Notes: generated by a model not told the origin, from the sequence alone. Positions 43,700 to 53,368 are shown, counted from the stretch's first letter. The stretch is 64,000 nucleotides of DNA from Anaerosporomusa subterranea (GCF_001611555.1 NZ_LSGP01000017.1:62001-126000); one strand, 5' to 3'. Translations and numbers: made by a program.

Positions 43700-44548
43700 A
43701 TGATCCCGAAGATGCCAAGAGTAGCGGCGGTGCATGATCTATCTTGTGTCGGACGCTGCTCATTAACCGTTATTATGCCGATTCTTTCCTGTATGGGAAT
43801 CCAGGTATGCCCACTGCCGACTGCTGTGCTGAGCACACATTTGGGCGGCTTTTCTGATGTTGCCTTTTGCGACTTTACCGATCATATGCCCCAATTTTTC
43901 GTCCAATGGCAAAAAGAAAAGATTGACTTTGACTGTATATATACCGGCTTTCTTGCTTCTGAGCCTCAGATTGATGTCGTTTCCGGCTTTATTGATGCAT
44001 TTTCCCATAATAAACCGCTGGTTCTGGTTGACCCTGTTATGGGCGATCATGGCAAGCTGTATTCTGTTTATACGCCAACTATGCAAGAACAGATGAAGAA
44101 GCTGATTCAGAAGGCTGATGTTATTACTCCGAATTATACAGAAGCCTCTTTCCTGCTGGGAGAACCTTACTGTGAACAGATTGACGATGTTGCTCAACTG
44201 CGGAGTTGGCTGGTCCGGTTGGCTGGATTTGGTCCGTCGCGAGTTGTCATAACCGGCGTGCAGACAAACGGCGAGATCCTGAACATCGGTTATGAACGTG
44301 CGAGTGACAGCTTTTGTGAAGTTGCTAATGAGTTTATTCCTGTCAGATATCCAGGAACTGGCGACATCTTTGCCAGTGTGCTGGCTGGATCACTATTGAG
44401 AGGATACGGTTTGCCGCAAGCCATGCGGCAGGCAGTAGACTTTGTATCACTTTGTATTCAGGCTACATTTCAGGCACAGACTCCTGTCAGAGAAGGCGTT
44501 TTGCTGGAAGCCGTGTTGCCAAAACTTTGCCTAAACGAGGCACGTTAA
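43700..44548 (+). CDS. pdxY: Pyridoxamine/pyridoxal kinase
   Basis: A 282-residue ribokinase-fold kinase of the PdxK/PdxY type. VAAVHDLSCVGRCSLTV gives the substrate site (an S-C-V-G-R motif typical of Firmicute pyridoxamine kinases), DPVMGDHGKLY the conserved acidic block, TPNYTEASFLLGE the adenine region, and RYPGTGDIFASV the anion hole and catalytic Asp. It phosphorylates vitamin B6 vitamers for PLP salvage. The following ECF S-component gene supports a vitamin-uptake context. Confidence 0.87.
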   Translation: MIPKMPRVAAVHDLSCVGRCSLTVIMPILSCMGIQVCPLPTAVLSTHLGGFSDVAFCDFTDHMPQFFVQWQKEKIDFDCIYTGFLASEPQIDVVSGFIDAFSHNKPLVLVDPVMGDHGKLYSVYTPTMQEQMKKLIQKADVITPNYTEASFLLGEPYCEQIDDVAQLRSWLVRLAGFGPSRVVITGVQTNGEILNIGYERASDSFCEVANEFIPVRYPGTGDIFASVLAGSLLRGYGLPQAMRQAVDFVSLCIQATFQAQTPVREGVLLEAVLPKLCLNEAR

Positions 44549-44634
44549 CCGCAGAGTACTTGTTATTTAATATTGTCCCTCCGAACCCTCTGTGTCCACT
44601 CTGCGACCTCTGTGCACTCTGTGGTAAAACGTAG
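44543..44634. repeat. Interspersed inverted repeat, CCGCAGAG family, copy 5
   Basis: The left arm GTTAACCGCAGAGTACTTG is short; the right arm carries three GAG/CTC units and ends CTGTGGTAAAACG. It starts at the stop codon of the kinase gene. Confidence 0.75.
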
Positions 44635-44677
44635 GCGCGCAATTAATCTCTGACTCATTAAAAGGAAGGTGTAACCT

Positions 44678-45199
44678 ATGGAAAATAAACGTCAGTTTAA
44701 TATCCGGGATATAGTGACAATTGGGGTGTTGGCGGCAATGTGTACGATTGCCACGTCGATTAAAGTACCGTTTGGCGTTGGCGCGATGGTGCATTTGGGG
44801 ACCGGCTTTGTATTCACCACCGGCATTGTCTTTGGTGGGCTGTACGCTGGGCTGGCGGCTGCCATTGGTTCTGCTTTCTTTGACCTCTTGATGGGTTTTT
44901 CTCCGTACACGCTATGGTCTTTTGTCATCAAAGGAATTGCAGGCTTGATTGTCGGGGTAATTGCCAAGGGCTTTTGGCCTGAGGCTAAGCCTGACCGCTG
45001 GCTAGTTCGGGCGGTCGTTGGCTGCACCGCAGCCGCGGCCTGGACCTTAGGCGGTTACATCGTGGCTTGGTCGCAGGTAACAGGCAGTATGGCTGTTGCC
45101 CTGTCGAATATTCCTAGTTCGCTGATGACGTCAACGGCTGGGTTTTTGGTGGCGATGGTACTAGCCCCCAAACTCCGCAAAGTTATCCCTGGGCGCTGA
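44678..45199 (+). CDS. ECF transporter S component (probable vitamin B6 or related precursor)
   Basis: A 173-residue protein with five to six hydrophobic segments. The N-terminal IRDIVTIGVLAAMCTIATSIKVPFG and GLYAGLAAAIGSAFFDLLMG are typical of ECF substrate-capture subunits (PF12822-like, including HmpT and PdxU). Placement after a pyridoxal-type kinase suggests a B6 vitamer or hydroxymethylpyrimidine as ligand (inference). No ECF A/T subunits are nearby, so it would share a common energising module. Its Pro-Gly-Arg-stop end lies in repeat copy F. Confidence 0.85.
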   Translation: MENKRQFNIRDIVTIGVLAAMCTIATSIKVPFGVGAMVHLGTGFVFTTGIVFGGLYAGLAAAIGSAFFDLLMGFSPYTLWSFVIKGIAGLIVGVIAKGFWPEAKPDRWLVRAVVGCTAAAAWTLGGYIVAWSQVTGSMAVALSNIPSSLMTSTAGFLVAMVLAPKLRKVIPGR

Positions 45200-45449
45200 T
45201 ATACCCCATCTGCGTTGGCACCCGTAAAGGTGATGCCCCAACTTCATTGAACAGGGCGATCAGGTGCCGCGAGGGCCATGGCCGTTCGAGAGCGGCGAAG
45301 GCGCTGGCAGCGCCAAGAGTTGCGCAATCAGCCCCGCGATCCCTGCCGCGCCGCCTACGATGCGCGGCAGGGATCGCGGGGCTGATTGCATCACTCTGCT
45401 ACCGAACTTCATAGGCGAAAAACATCTGCAACGCAGAGAAGGGTTTTAT
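45191..45449 (+). repeat. Structured 3'-end element, copy F (long form)
   Basis: It starts GGGCGCTGATATACCCC, including the TGA stop of the ECF gene, continues with CATCTGCGTTG, a diverged ACCCGTAAAGG module, GGCGCTGGCAGCGCCAAGAG, and a perfect long hairpin around 45328-45386 (AATCAGCCCCGCGATCCCTG and its complement). TATACCCCATCTGCGTTG (45200-45217) pairs with CAACGCAGAGAAGGGTTTTAT (45429-45449), so the outer closure differs in register from the other copies. Confidence 0.78.
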
Positions 45450-46107
45450 CATGGTAATGGTAAGCCACATCTGCAAAAAAATTGCTAATAAAAAAGACGA
45501 GGGTATGGCTCATGGGGTTAGTTGCTCACGAAAGTGAGTTAACTCGGCTCTGAAGCGCCGCCCTCGTTTTCTGTTTTTCGTAGCATTGACCGGGATGATG
45601 CCGTCCGTTATGAAGTGGCTCTGTTGGTAGACGTAATGGTGGATAACAAGTCTCGAACTCAAGCACGAGTGGGCAACAGTTTTGGACACGAGCGATACGG
45701 AATGCATTGCAACCATTGAAACTGCTTACGCATTTTAAGCAGTAAACGATATTTATGTCGTAGTTATTCCCTGGAGGCATCGGAGCTTAGCCTGTAAAGG
45801 TGATGTACCCTCGGAGCGTAGCATACGCCTAGTTAAGGGCTCCGCTAAAAATCTCGCTAAGCCTTAAATTGAAAGGCTTAATGAAAATCAATATTTCTGG
45901 ATGTGATTAGTAAGACTTGTATTATAAGTTTTATGGTAACCAAATAAGACAGATAATTTTTTCTCCGTCAACTCCCAAATAGCGGTGGCGTAAATGTAAT
46001 CATTTTGACACTTTCTTTACAATGCCGAAGATATCCCGTACACCATCTTTATTCCAATGTAAGCTACACTATATGTAGTTTCCAATGAGACACTAGGAGG
46101 GCAATAT
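45450..46107. other. Long non-coding region upstream of kdpFABC
   Basis: No convincing gene. Visible structure: an apparent terminator-like fold where AAGACGAGGG (about 45491-45500) pairs with CCCTCGTTTTC near 45560, enclosing GCTCAC-GAAA-GTGAG; a hairpin ACTGCTTA/TAAGCAGT (about 45722-45743); and a nested fold in about 45782-45870 with GCTTAGC/GCTAAGC outside and CGGAGC/GCTCCG inside. A plus-strand frame at about 45578-45720 is open without a start and could be a decayed gene. A possible -35 TTGACA is at 46005. A kdp-controlling leader RNA is possible, but it matches no riboswitch I know. Confidence 0.4.
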
Positions 46108-46194
46108 ATGACTGAATTATTGATAGCCGGAGCTATTACAGTCTTTCTGTTAATTTATTTAATTTATGCGTTAATGAAACCGGAGGAATTTTAA
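46108..46194 (+). CDS. kdpF: Potassium-transporting ATPase KdpF subunit
   Basis: A 28-residue single-helix membrane peptide: a hydrophobic stretch of about 20 residues followed by YALMKPEEF, matching the KdpF pattern (YxLxxPExF). AGGAGGG precedes the ATG and the next gene starts 1 nt after its stop. KdpF stabilises the KdpABC complex. Confidence 0.9.
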   Translation: MTELLIAGAITVFLLIYLIYALMKPEEF

Positions 46195-46195
46195 C

Positions 46196-47902
46196 ATGAT
46201 TAGCGATTTGTTTTTGTTTGTCCTATTCCTGACGGTGCTCTTTATTTTGGCATGGCCGCTCGGGAAATATATGGCTAGCGTATTTTCCTTGGAAAAAACA
46301 GTAGTTGATCCTTTCTTTAAACCAATAGAAAAAGTAATCTACCGGCTAACCGGTGTGAACGAAACCGAAGAAATGAACTGGCGGCAGTATGCCTGGTCGG
46401 TGATGTGGTTTAATTTGTTTGGCATACTGACAGTGTATCTGATTCAGGTAATGCAAAATCTCTTGCCATTCAACCCGGAAAGCATGCCGGACGTAGATCC
46501 CTGGCATCTGGCTTTTAATACGGCTGTGAGTTTTGTGACCAATACCAACTGGCAGGCGTATGGCGGCGAATCCACCATGAGTTACTTTACTCAGATGGCG
46601 GCATTATCGGTGCAAAACTTTTTGTCGGCCGCTACCGGTATTGCCGTAGCAGTCGCGTTAATCCGGGGCCTTACGCGTAAGACGGCGAAAACAATTGGCA
46701 ACTTCTGGGTGGACTTGGTGCGGAGCACGCTCTGGGTGTTGTTGCCACTCTCTATCGTCTTTACTCTCGTTTTGGTACAGCAGGGTGTTCTCCAGAACCT
46801 ATCGCCCTATGTTACGGTGGAAACTCTGGAAGGAGTGGAGCAGAAACTGGCCATGGGACCAGTGGCATCGCAGGAAGCGATCAAGCTGCTCGGGACAAAT
46901 GGCGGCGGATTCTTTAACGCAAACTCTGCCCACCCCTTTGAAAACCCCACGCCGCTGACAAATTTTCTACAATGTATTAGCATATTGCTCATTCCGACCG
47001 GACTAGTCTTTACCTTTGGCCGCATGGTCCGTGACCGGCGTCAGGGTATCGCCATTGTTACTGCCATGACCTTGCTCTTTGTGCTTATGCTGGGTATGAA
47101 CTATTACAGTGAACTCTATGGCAACCCCATTTTGGGCGATCTGGGGCTTAGCGGGCCGACGGCAATGGAAGGCAAGGAAGTGCGGTTCGGTATCGCCGGG
47201 TCCAGTCTGTTTGCCACCATAACCACGGCAGCGTCCTGCGGCGCTGTTAACTCAATGCATGACAGCTTTACACCGCTTGGCGGACTCGTGCCTATGTTGC
47301 AGATGATGCTGGGCGAAGTCGTTTTCGGCGGCGTCGGCGCAGGCTTTTACGGCATGATGATGTACGCGGTCATGACGGTGTTCATTGTCGGCCTCATGGT
47401 GGGCCGTACGCCGGAATACCTTGGCAAAAAAATTGAAGCCTGGGAAATGAAAATGGCCACCATCGCGATACTCGTTCCTGCGGTAACCATTCTGATCTTA
47501 AGTGGTGTCGCAGCTGTTATCGAAGCTGGCACATCGTCCATCGCCAACCCCGGACCGCACGGCTTGAGTGAAATTCTCTATGCATTCGCCTCCGGCGCGG
47601 GCAATAACGGCAGCGCTTTTGGCGGACTTTCGGCAAATACGCTGTTCTATAATGTAACCATGTCTGCCGCCATGTTTATTGGCCGCTTTGGTATTATCAT
47701 TCCGGTGCTGGCCATAGCTGGCTCCATGGCGGAGAAGAAAATAGCGCCTCCGGGACCAGGAACGTTCCCGACAACAGGCTGGCTGTTCGCCGTACTTTTG
47801 GCGCTCGTCGTCTTAATCGTTGGCGCACTTACCTTCCTGCCAGCGCTGGCGTTGGGGCCAATTGTCGAGCAATTACTCATGCTTCAAGGCATTACGTTTT
47901 AA
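46196..47902 (+). CDS. kdpA: Potassium-transporting ATPase KdpA subunit
   Basis: A 568-residue potassium-channel-like subunit with about ten membrane helices. Selectivity-loop regions include SFVTNTNWQAYGGE, LGTNGGGFFNANSAHPFENP, TTAASCGAVNSMHDSFTPLGG and GAGNNGSAFGGLSANT. It binds and conducts K+ in the high-affinity Kdp pump. Length is normal. It lies between kdpF and kdpB in a tight operon. Confidence 0.96.
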   Translation: MISDLFLFVLFLTVLFILAWPLGKYMASVFSLEKTVVDPFFKPIEKVIYRLTGVNETEEMNWRQYAWSVMWFNLFGILTVYLIQVMQNLLPFNPESMPDVDPWHLAFNTAVSFVTNTNWQAYGGESTMSYFTQMAALSVQNFLSAATGIAVAVALIRGLTRKTAKTIGNFWVDLVRSTLWVLLPLSIVFTLVLVQQGVLQNLSPYVTVETLEGVEQKLAMGPVASQEAIKLLGTNGGGFFNANSAHPFENPTPLTNFLQCISILLIPTGLVFTFGRMVRDRRQGIAIVTAMTLLFVLMLGMNYYSELYGNPILGDLGLSGPTAMEGKEVRFGIAGSSLFATITTAASCGAVNSMHDSFTPLGGLVPMLQMMLGEVVFGGVGAGFYGMMMYAVMTVFIVGLMVGRTPEYLGKKIEAWEMKMATIAILVPAVTILILSGVAAVIEAGTSSIANPGPHGLSEILYAFASGAGNNGSAFGGLSANTLFYNVTMSAAMFIGRFGIIIPVLAIAGSMAEKKIAPPGPGTFPTTGWLFAVLLALVVLIVGALTFLPALALGPIVEQLLMLQGITF

Positions 47903-47917
47903 AAGGAGAGTCAAGAT

Positions 47918-49948
47918 ATGAGCACTCGCAGCAGTTTTAACCGCGAAATTCTGGGGGAAGCCATTCGTGATGCATTTCGCAAGCTCAACCCCAAGACGCA
48001 AGTCCGTAATCCAGTTATGTTTATCGTCTATATTGGCGCGTTTCTGACCACCGGTCTATTGGCCAGGGACCTAATTAGCGGCAACGCATCCAACAATTTC
48101 TTTACTCTGCAGATTACACTTTGGCTGTGGTTTACCGTCTTGTTCGCCAATTTTGCCGAGGCGGTGGCCGAAGGGCGAGGCAAAGCACAAGCCCAGGCTT
48201 TACGAAGCGCCCGCACCAAAACAAAAGCGAATAAGGTCGTTAACGGCAGCGTTAAACAGGTAGACGCCGCAGAACTCAGGAAAGGCGACGTGGTTCGTGT
48301 GCAGGCAGGCGAGTTCATTCCCGGTGACGGCGAAGTTATCGATGGCATGGCCTCAGTGGACGAAAGCGCCGTTACCGGTGAATCTGCTCCTGTTATCCGC
48401 GAGTCAGGCGGCGATCGGTCGTCAGTCACCGGCGGTACGCGGGTGCTGTCCGACTGGATTAAGGTGCGCATCACCGCCAACCCTGGCGAAACCTTTCTTG
48501 ATAAGATGATCAGCCTCGTGGAAGGGGCGAAGCGGCAGAAAACACCGAATGAGATTGCTCTCACCATTTTGCTTGTTGGTCTTACCATCATCTTTTTAGT
48601 GGCTGTCGTTACCATTGAACCCTTTGCCATCTATTCCGGCACGCTTGTTACGGTCGCTACGTTAATTTCTCTTCTGGTCTGTCTCATTCCAACCACCATC
48701 GGCGGCCTCTTATCCTCTATCGGTATAGCCGGGATGGACCGTCTCTTACAACGTAACGTGCTGGCCATGTCCGGCCGGGCGGTAGAGGCAGCAGGCGACG
48801 TAAATGTGCTGTTGCTTGACAAAACCGGTACTATCACCTTAGGCAACCGCATGGCGACCGAGTTTATCCCCGCGCCTGATATAAGCGAATCCCAGCTTGC
48901 CGATGCGGCCCAACTGGCGTCGCTGGCTGATGAAACGCCTGAAGGGCGGAGCGTTGTCGTGCTGGCTAAAGAAAAATATAATATCCGGGAGCGCGACCTG
49001 CACGCCATCGATGCGGACTTTGTGCCATTTACCGCTCAGACCCGCATGAGCGGTGTCAACATGAAAGGGCAAGAAATCCGTAAAGGCGCCATTGATGCCA
49101 TTCGAAAATATGTAGATCGGCAAGGCGGCATGTTTCCCGAAAAAGTCAAGGCAGCCTGTGAAACGATTGCCAAGGCTGGAGGCACGCCGCTGGTCGTAGC
49201 CCAAGGTTCACAGGTGCTTGGGGTTATCTATTTAAAAGACATTGTCAAAGGCGGCATTAAAGAACGATTCCGCGAACTAAGACAAATGGGAATTAAGACG
49301 GTCATGATTACGGGCGACAATCCGTTGACCGCCGCCGCTATTGCCGCTGAGGCTGGCGTGGATGATTTCCTCGCCGAAGCCACACCGGAGGCCAAGCTGG
49401 CGCTTATCCGCGAGTACCAGGACAAAGGAATGCTGGTTGCCATGACTGGTGACGGTACCAATGATGCGCCGGCGCTCGCTCAAGCCGACGTGGGAGTAGC
49501 TATGAACAGCGGCACTCAGGCGGCGAAAGAGGCCGGCAATATGGTGGATCTTGACTCGAATCCAACCAAACTGATTGCGGTTGTGGAAATTGGCAAACAG
49601 CTATTAATGACGCGCGGCTCGCTGACGACGTTTAGCATCGCTAATGATGTGGCTAAATACTTTGCGATTCTTCCCGCCATGTTCGCGGGCACATACCCGG
49701 TGCTCAACACCTTTAATATCATGGGCCTGGCAACGCCGGAAAGCGCTATCTTAAGCGCTGTGATCTTTAACGCGATCATCATTGTTGCCCTAATACCATT
49801 GGCCCTCAGAGGCGTGAAATACCAGCCCCTTGGCGCAGACGTAATTTTGCGGCGCAACCTATTCATATACGGCCTTGGCGGGCTCGTCGTCCCGTTCATC
49901 GGGATTAAACTCATCGATATGCTGATTGTTGCTCTCGGGCTAGTGTAG
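47918..49948 (+). CDS. kdpB: Potassium-transporting ATPase KdpB subunit
   Basis: A 676-residue P-type ATPase. TGES (about 153), the phosphorylated Asp301 in DKTGTIT, KGAIDAI for nucleotide binding, [14 protein letters not shown] and [20 protein letters not shown] are all intact. It couples ATP hydrolysis to K+ transport through KdpA. AAAAGGAGAG precedes the ATG. Confidence 0.97.
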   Translation: MSTRSSFNREILGEAIRDAFRKLNPKTQVRNPVMFIVYIGAFLTTGLLARDLISGNASNNFFTLQITLWLWFTVLFANFAEAVAEGRGKAQAQALRSARTKTKANKVVNGSVKQVDAAELRKGDVVRVQAGEFIPGDGEVIDGMASVDESAVTGESAPVIRESGGDRSSVTGGTRVLSDWIKVRITANPGETFLDKMISLVEGAKRQKTPNEIALTILLVGLTIIFLVAVVTIEPFAIYSGTLVTVATLISLLVCLIPTTIGGLLSSIGIAGMDRLLQRNVLAMSGRAVEAAGDVNVLLLDKTGTITLGNRMATEFIPAPDISESQLADAAQLASLADETPEGRSVVVLAKEKYNIRERDLHAIDADFVPFTAQTRMSGVNMKGQEIRKGAIDAIRKYVDRQGGMFPEKVKAACETIAKAGGTPLVVAQGSQVLGVIYLKDIVKGGIKERFRELRQMGIKTVMITGDNPLTAAAIAAEAGVDDFLAEATPEAKLALIREYQDKGMLVAMTGDGTNDAPALAQADVGVAMNSGTQAAKEAGNMVDLDSNPTKLIAVVEIGKQLLMTRGSLTTFSIANDVAKYFAILPAMFAGTYPVLNTFNIMGLATPESAILSAVIFNAIIIVALIPLALRGVKYQPLGADVILRRNLFIYGLGGLVVPFIGIKLIDMLIVALGLV

Positions 49949-50012
49949 GTCGATTCTATGAAAAAACATCTGGCGTCCTGATGTTACTATAAGAAAGGAA
50001 GTCAAAAAATTG

Positions 50013-50588
50013 ATGTTACGACAAATGATAAATTCTTTCCTCATGTTAATGGTATTGACCATTATTATAGGGTTAGCCTATCCATTGGCTGTGACCGGGG
50101 TGGCGCAGGCGCTGTTTCCTCATCAGGCCAATGGGTCGCTAATCAGCAAAGATGGTAAACCGATAGGATCAGAGCTAATCGGGCAGAATTTTGCCAACTC
50201 CGGCTATTTCCACAGTCGCCCTTCAGCGGCTGGCAAGGATGGCTATGACGCATCGAGTTCGTCCGGCTCCAACCTCGGGCCGACCAATAAAAAATTAGTG
50301 GATACCACGTCTGATACTATAAAAAAAGTGCGGGAAGAAAATGGGCTAGATGAAAAAGGGCTGGTTCCTGCTGATTTAGTGCTGGCGTCAGGCAGCGGCC
50401 TTGATCCGCATATTTCTCCGGCAGCTGCTTATCTGCAGGTGGAACGGGTAGCTAAAGAACGCGGCCTTTCAGTCGAACAAATAAAGAAAACTGTTGACAG
50501 TTATGTGAAAGGCCGTCAGTTTGGAGTGTTTGGTGAACCACGCGTCAATGTGCTAAAACTTAATCTGGCTCTTGATGCTGTAAAGTAA
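50013..50588 (+). CDS. kdpC: Potassium-transporting ATPase KdpC subunit
   Basis: A 191-residue protein with one N-terminal membrane helix. The family blocks [60 protein letters not shown] and [16 protein letters not shown] are all present. TTG 50010 is an alternative start. The C-terminal block matters because a broken copy of it is found at 53606-53678. Confidence 0.95.
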   Translation: MLRQMINSFLMLMVLTIIIGLAYPLAVTGVAQALFPHQANGSLISKDGKPIGSELIGQNFANSGYFHSRPSAAGKDGYDASSSSGSNLGPTNKKLVDTTSDTIKKVREENGLDEKGLVPADLVLASGSGLDPHISPAAAYLQVERVAKERGLSVEQIKKTVDSYVKGRQFGVFGEPRVNVLKLNLALDAVK

Positions 50589-50617
50589 AGGCATAGACCG
50601 GCGACAGGGGGGAGGAT

Positions 50618-52657
50618 ATGGCGGAAACTAAAGAAGAAAAGCGCCTGAATCCTGATGAACTCTTAGAGCAGATTGCCAAAGAATCTCAGGGAAAACTAAC
50701 GGTATTTTTAGGTGCGGCAGCCGGGGTAGGTAAAACCTTCACTATGCTGGAAGCTGCCCATAACAAACTGAAGGATGGCGTCGATGTCGTCATCGGCTGG
50801 ATTGAGACGCATGGCCGCCAGGAGACCGAGCAGATGGTAGTAGGGTTGCCGCGCATTGAACCTCTGATGATAGATTACCGGGGAAAAAGCCTGGCGGAGA
50901 TGAATATTGACGCCATCTTGGCTCGCAAACCCGAACTGGTACTGGTTGATGAATTGGCGCATACCAATATTCCAGGCTCACGCCATGTGAGGCGCTTTCA
51001 GGATGTGGAGGAAATCCTGTATGCTGGCATTGATGTGTATACCACACTCAATGTCCAGCATATTGAAAGCCTTAACGACGTCGTGGCCCAAATAACCGGC
51101 GTTATTGTCAGGGAGACGGTTCCAGACCATATGGTCGAGCAGGCGGATACCGTCCAACTTATCGATATTCCGCCGCAAGACCTGATTAAACGTTTAAAGG
51201 AAGGCAAGGTCTATGTACCGGGGCAAGCCGAGCAGGCTTTGCGAAAGTTTTTTCGTCCCGGCAACATCAGCGCTCTCCGGGAACTGGCTCTTCGCTTTAC
51301 CGCCAACCGGGTGGACAAAGACGTAAACCAATACATGCGAGCTCATCGCATCGAAGGGCCGTGGCCTGCCGCCGGACGTGTCATGGTCTGCGTGAGCGGC
51401 AGCCCCTTCTCCGCCCAACTCATCCGGGCGGCGCGGCGGCTGGCCGGCGGACTTCATGCGGACTGTTTAGCCGTACACATCGAAGCGGCTAAACGGCGGT
51501 TTCCCATGGGCGACAAAGAGCGTGACCGGGTGGCGCGCAACATGCAATTGGCGGAAGAACTCGGGGCCAAAACGCTGACCGTGGTTGGCAATGAGCTCAC
51601 GCAAGAAATACTTGAGGTGGCCCGCGCTCACAATGTGACAGCCATCGTCATTGGAAAACCGCGCCACAGCCGCCTTTGGGAACTGTGGCATGGCTCGGTA
51701 GTAGATAAACTTATTCGGCAGAGCGGCGGCATCAACGTATATGTCATTCAGGGCATAGAAGAACCGGAACAGGTTTCTGCCATCAAGGCCGCGAACCCCA
51801 TAGCCAGCCCTGAGCCATGGCATCACTATGCGGTGGGGCTTATCATGACGGCTCTGATAACACTGGCCAGTCTGCTCTTAAAGAATAGGATTGAGCTTGT
51901 CAATATCGTCCTGCTTTACCAGTTGCCGGTGACGCTGAGCGCCTACTGGTGGGGGCGCTGGCCTTCCTATTTCACCGCGTTATGCAGCGTCATTACTTTT
52001 GATTTTTTCTTTATTGCGCCGACACTGAACTTTGCCGTGGATGACATCCGCTATCTATGGAGTTTTGTCACCTTTTTAATTGTGGCCTTTGTTATTGGCG
52101 GGCGGACTGAGCTTCTCCGGCATGAGGCGCTGGAGGCCAGACAGAGGGAAAAAAGTACCCGCGCCTTATATGAATTTAGCCGTGAGATTGCTGCCGTCAG
52201 CGACCTGCAGGTTATTGCCGCCGGTATGGCGAGGCAGGCGTCAGAAACGCTGGATCGGGAAGTAGTCATCCTGCTTCCTGACAATGGCGGCAAATTGGTC
52301 CTCAGGGGTGAGCATAACCTTAAAACAACTGGACCAGCCAATGTTCTGGGGCAGCCGCTGCTTGACTCGGCTGAGGCTGCTGTTGCCTCCTGGGTCTATG
52401 AACACGGGCAGAGCGCCGGACGTTCCACCGAGACCCTGCCTGGGGCGAAATATTTGTATATTCCTCTTAAAGCCCATGAAACTGTGGTAGGTGTATTTGG
52501 TATACAAGTGATTGCTAAGAACGTTACTCCCGAGCAGCGGCGGCTCATGGACGCCTGGATTGGCTTGGCTGCCATTGCGGTGGAACGGGTAAAATTAGCC
52601 GAACAGACCCGCGAGGCTACGCGGCAGCCGAGCTGTGCCTGTATAAGAAGTGAGTAG
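50618..52657 (+). CDS. KdpD-like sensor lacking histidine kinase domains
   Basis: A 679-residue protein. The KdpD sensor domain includes Walker A GAAAGVGKT (about 32-40) and DELAHTN (about 109-115); a USP-like domain spans about 250-370; four membrane helices of the DUF4118 type lie at about 400-490; a GAF domain ends at about 665. The protein stops after ERVKLAEQTREA, exactly where the complete paralogue at 53709 continues into its dimerisation and ATP-binding kinase domains. It therefore cannot autophosphorylate. It may sense c-di-AMP or K+ and interact with the full KdpD. GGGGGAGGATATG start is strong. Confidence 0.9.
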   Translation: MAETKEEKRLNPDELLEQIAKESQGKLTVFLGAAAGVGKTFTMLEAAHNKLKDGVDVVIGWIETHGRQETEQMVVGLPRIEPLMIDYRGKSLAEMNIDAILARKPELVLVDELAHTNIPGSRHVRRFQDVEEILYAGIDVYTTLNVQHIESLNDVVAQITGVIVRETVPDHMVEQADTVQLIDIPPQDLIKRLKEGKVYVPGQAEQALRKFFRPGNISALRELALRFTANRVDKDVNQYMRAHRIEGPWPAAGRVMVCVSGSPFSAQLIRAARRLAGGLHADCLAVHIEAAKRRFPMGDKERDRVARNMQLAEELGAKTLTVVGNELTQEILEVARAHNVTAIVIGKPRHSRLWELWHGSVVDKLIRQSGGINVYVIQGIEEPEQVSAIKAANPIASPEPWHHYAVGLIMTALITLASLLLKNRIELVNIVLLYQLPVTLSAYWWGRWPSYFTALCSVITFDFFFIAPTLNFAVDDIRYLWSFVTFLIVAFVIGGRTELLRHEALEARQREKSTRALYEFSREIAAVSDLQVIAAGMARQASETLDREVVILLPDNGGKLVLRGEHNLKTTGPANVLGQPLLDSAEAAVASWVYEHGQSAGRSTETLPGAKYLYIPLKAHETVVGVFGIQVIAKNVTPEQRRLMDAWIGLAAIAVERVKLAEQTREATRQPSCACIRSE

Positions 52658-52681
52658 CTGCGGCTGAAAGAGGTGATAGCT

Positions 52682-53368
52682 TTGTCTGGCAAGGGACCGC
52701 AGGTTCTCGTAATCAATCAGGAGCCGCGGGAGTGGAAACTGCTAACAAGAATTTTTGCGGCTAACAACTATCAGAGTGAAATAGCCCGAAATGGTGCTGA
52801 AGGTATCCAGTATGCAGCAACGCATAGACCAAACATCATTATCTTGGATTTGTGCCTGCCGGATATGGATGGACTTGAAGTTATCCGCCGCATTCGGCAA
52901 GAGTCGAATGTACCGGTGATGATGCTGAGCGAGAGAAACAAAGATGGAGACAAGGTTGCATCGCTAGATGCCGGGGCGGATGACTATTTAACCAAACCTT
53001 TTAGCGCCGATGAATTGATGGCTAGAATACGTGCACTCTTAAGGCGGGTTGTCGTGATTGACAGTAGACCGATCGTTACGTGTGGTGACCTATCAGTCGA
53101 CTTGGTGCGCCGCTACGTGACGGTAGGCGATAAATCAGTGTTCCTTACACCCAAAGAATATCTTGTTTTGAGTGCCTTAGCACAGCATCCTGGCAAGGTC
53201 GTTGCCCGGCAACAGCTGAATGCAGTCCTTCGGGAAGATCGAACTGATGATGGCCATTACCTACGAGTCTATATATCTAAGCTACGCCAAAAACTTGGTG
53301 ATAAAAAGAACCAGCCACGCTATATTATCACCGAAAGCGGTGTTGGCTATCGGCTGGGATACCAATAA
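52682..53368 (+). CDS. OmpR/KdpE-like response regulator with altered acidic pocket
   Basis: A 228-residue regulator: receiver domain with the phosphoacceptor Asp56 (ILDLCLPDMDG), Ser in MMLSERN at the Thr position and Lys in LTKPF, followed by an OmpR-type winged helix (LTPKEYLVLSALAQ, YITESGVGYRLGY). The metal-binding acidic pair at the start (ED or DD in KdpE) is Asn12-Gln13, which should weaken Mg2+-dependent phosphorylation. TTG 52682 follows AAAGAGGTG; GTG 52673 is also in frame. It is paired with the kinase-less KdpD just upstream. Confidence 0.88.
   Translation: MSGKGPQVLVINQEPREWKLLTRIFAANNYQSEIARNGAEGIQYAATHRPNIIILDLCLPDMDGLEVIRRIRQESNVPVMMLSERNKDGDKVASLDAGADDYLTKPFSADELMARIRALLRRVVVIDSRPIVTCGDLSVDLVRRYVTVGDKSVFLTPKEYLVLSALAQHPGKVVARQQLNAVLREDRTDDGHYLRVYISKLRQKLGDKKNQPRYIITESGVGYRLGYQ

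Noticed and set aside
44452-44634. Open frame ending LCDLCALCGKT
   Set aside because: It is translated from the kdpC-unrelated CCGCAGAG repeat and the end of the kinase gene; the same peptide arises at 60611 from another repeat copy.
45450-46107. c-di-AMP (ydaO-type) riboswitch upstream of kdp
   Set aside because: Potassium genes made this attractive, but the conserved loops of that class could not be found.
52600-52680. Simple frameshift at the end of the short KdpD with the kinase continuing in another frame
   Set aside because: The other frames after 52610 also stop within about 15 codons and the response-regulator gene starts at once, so the kinase domains are absent rather than frameshifted.
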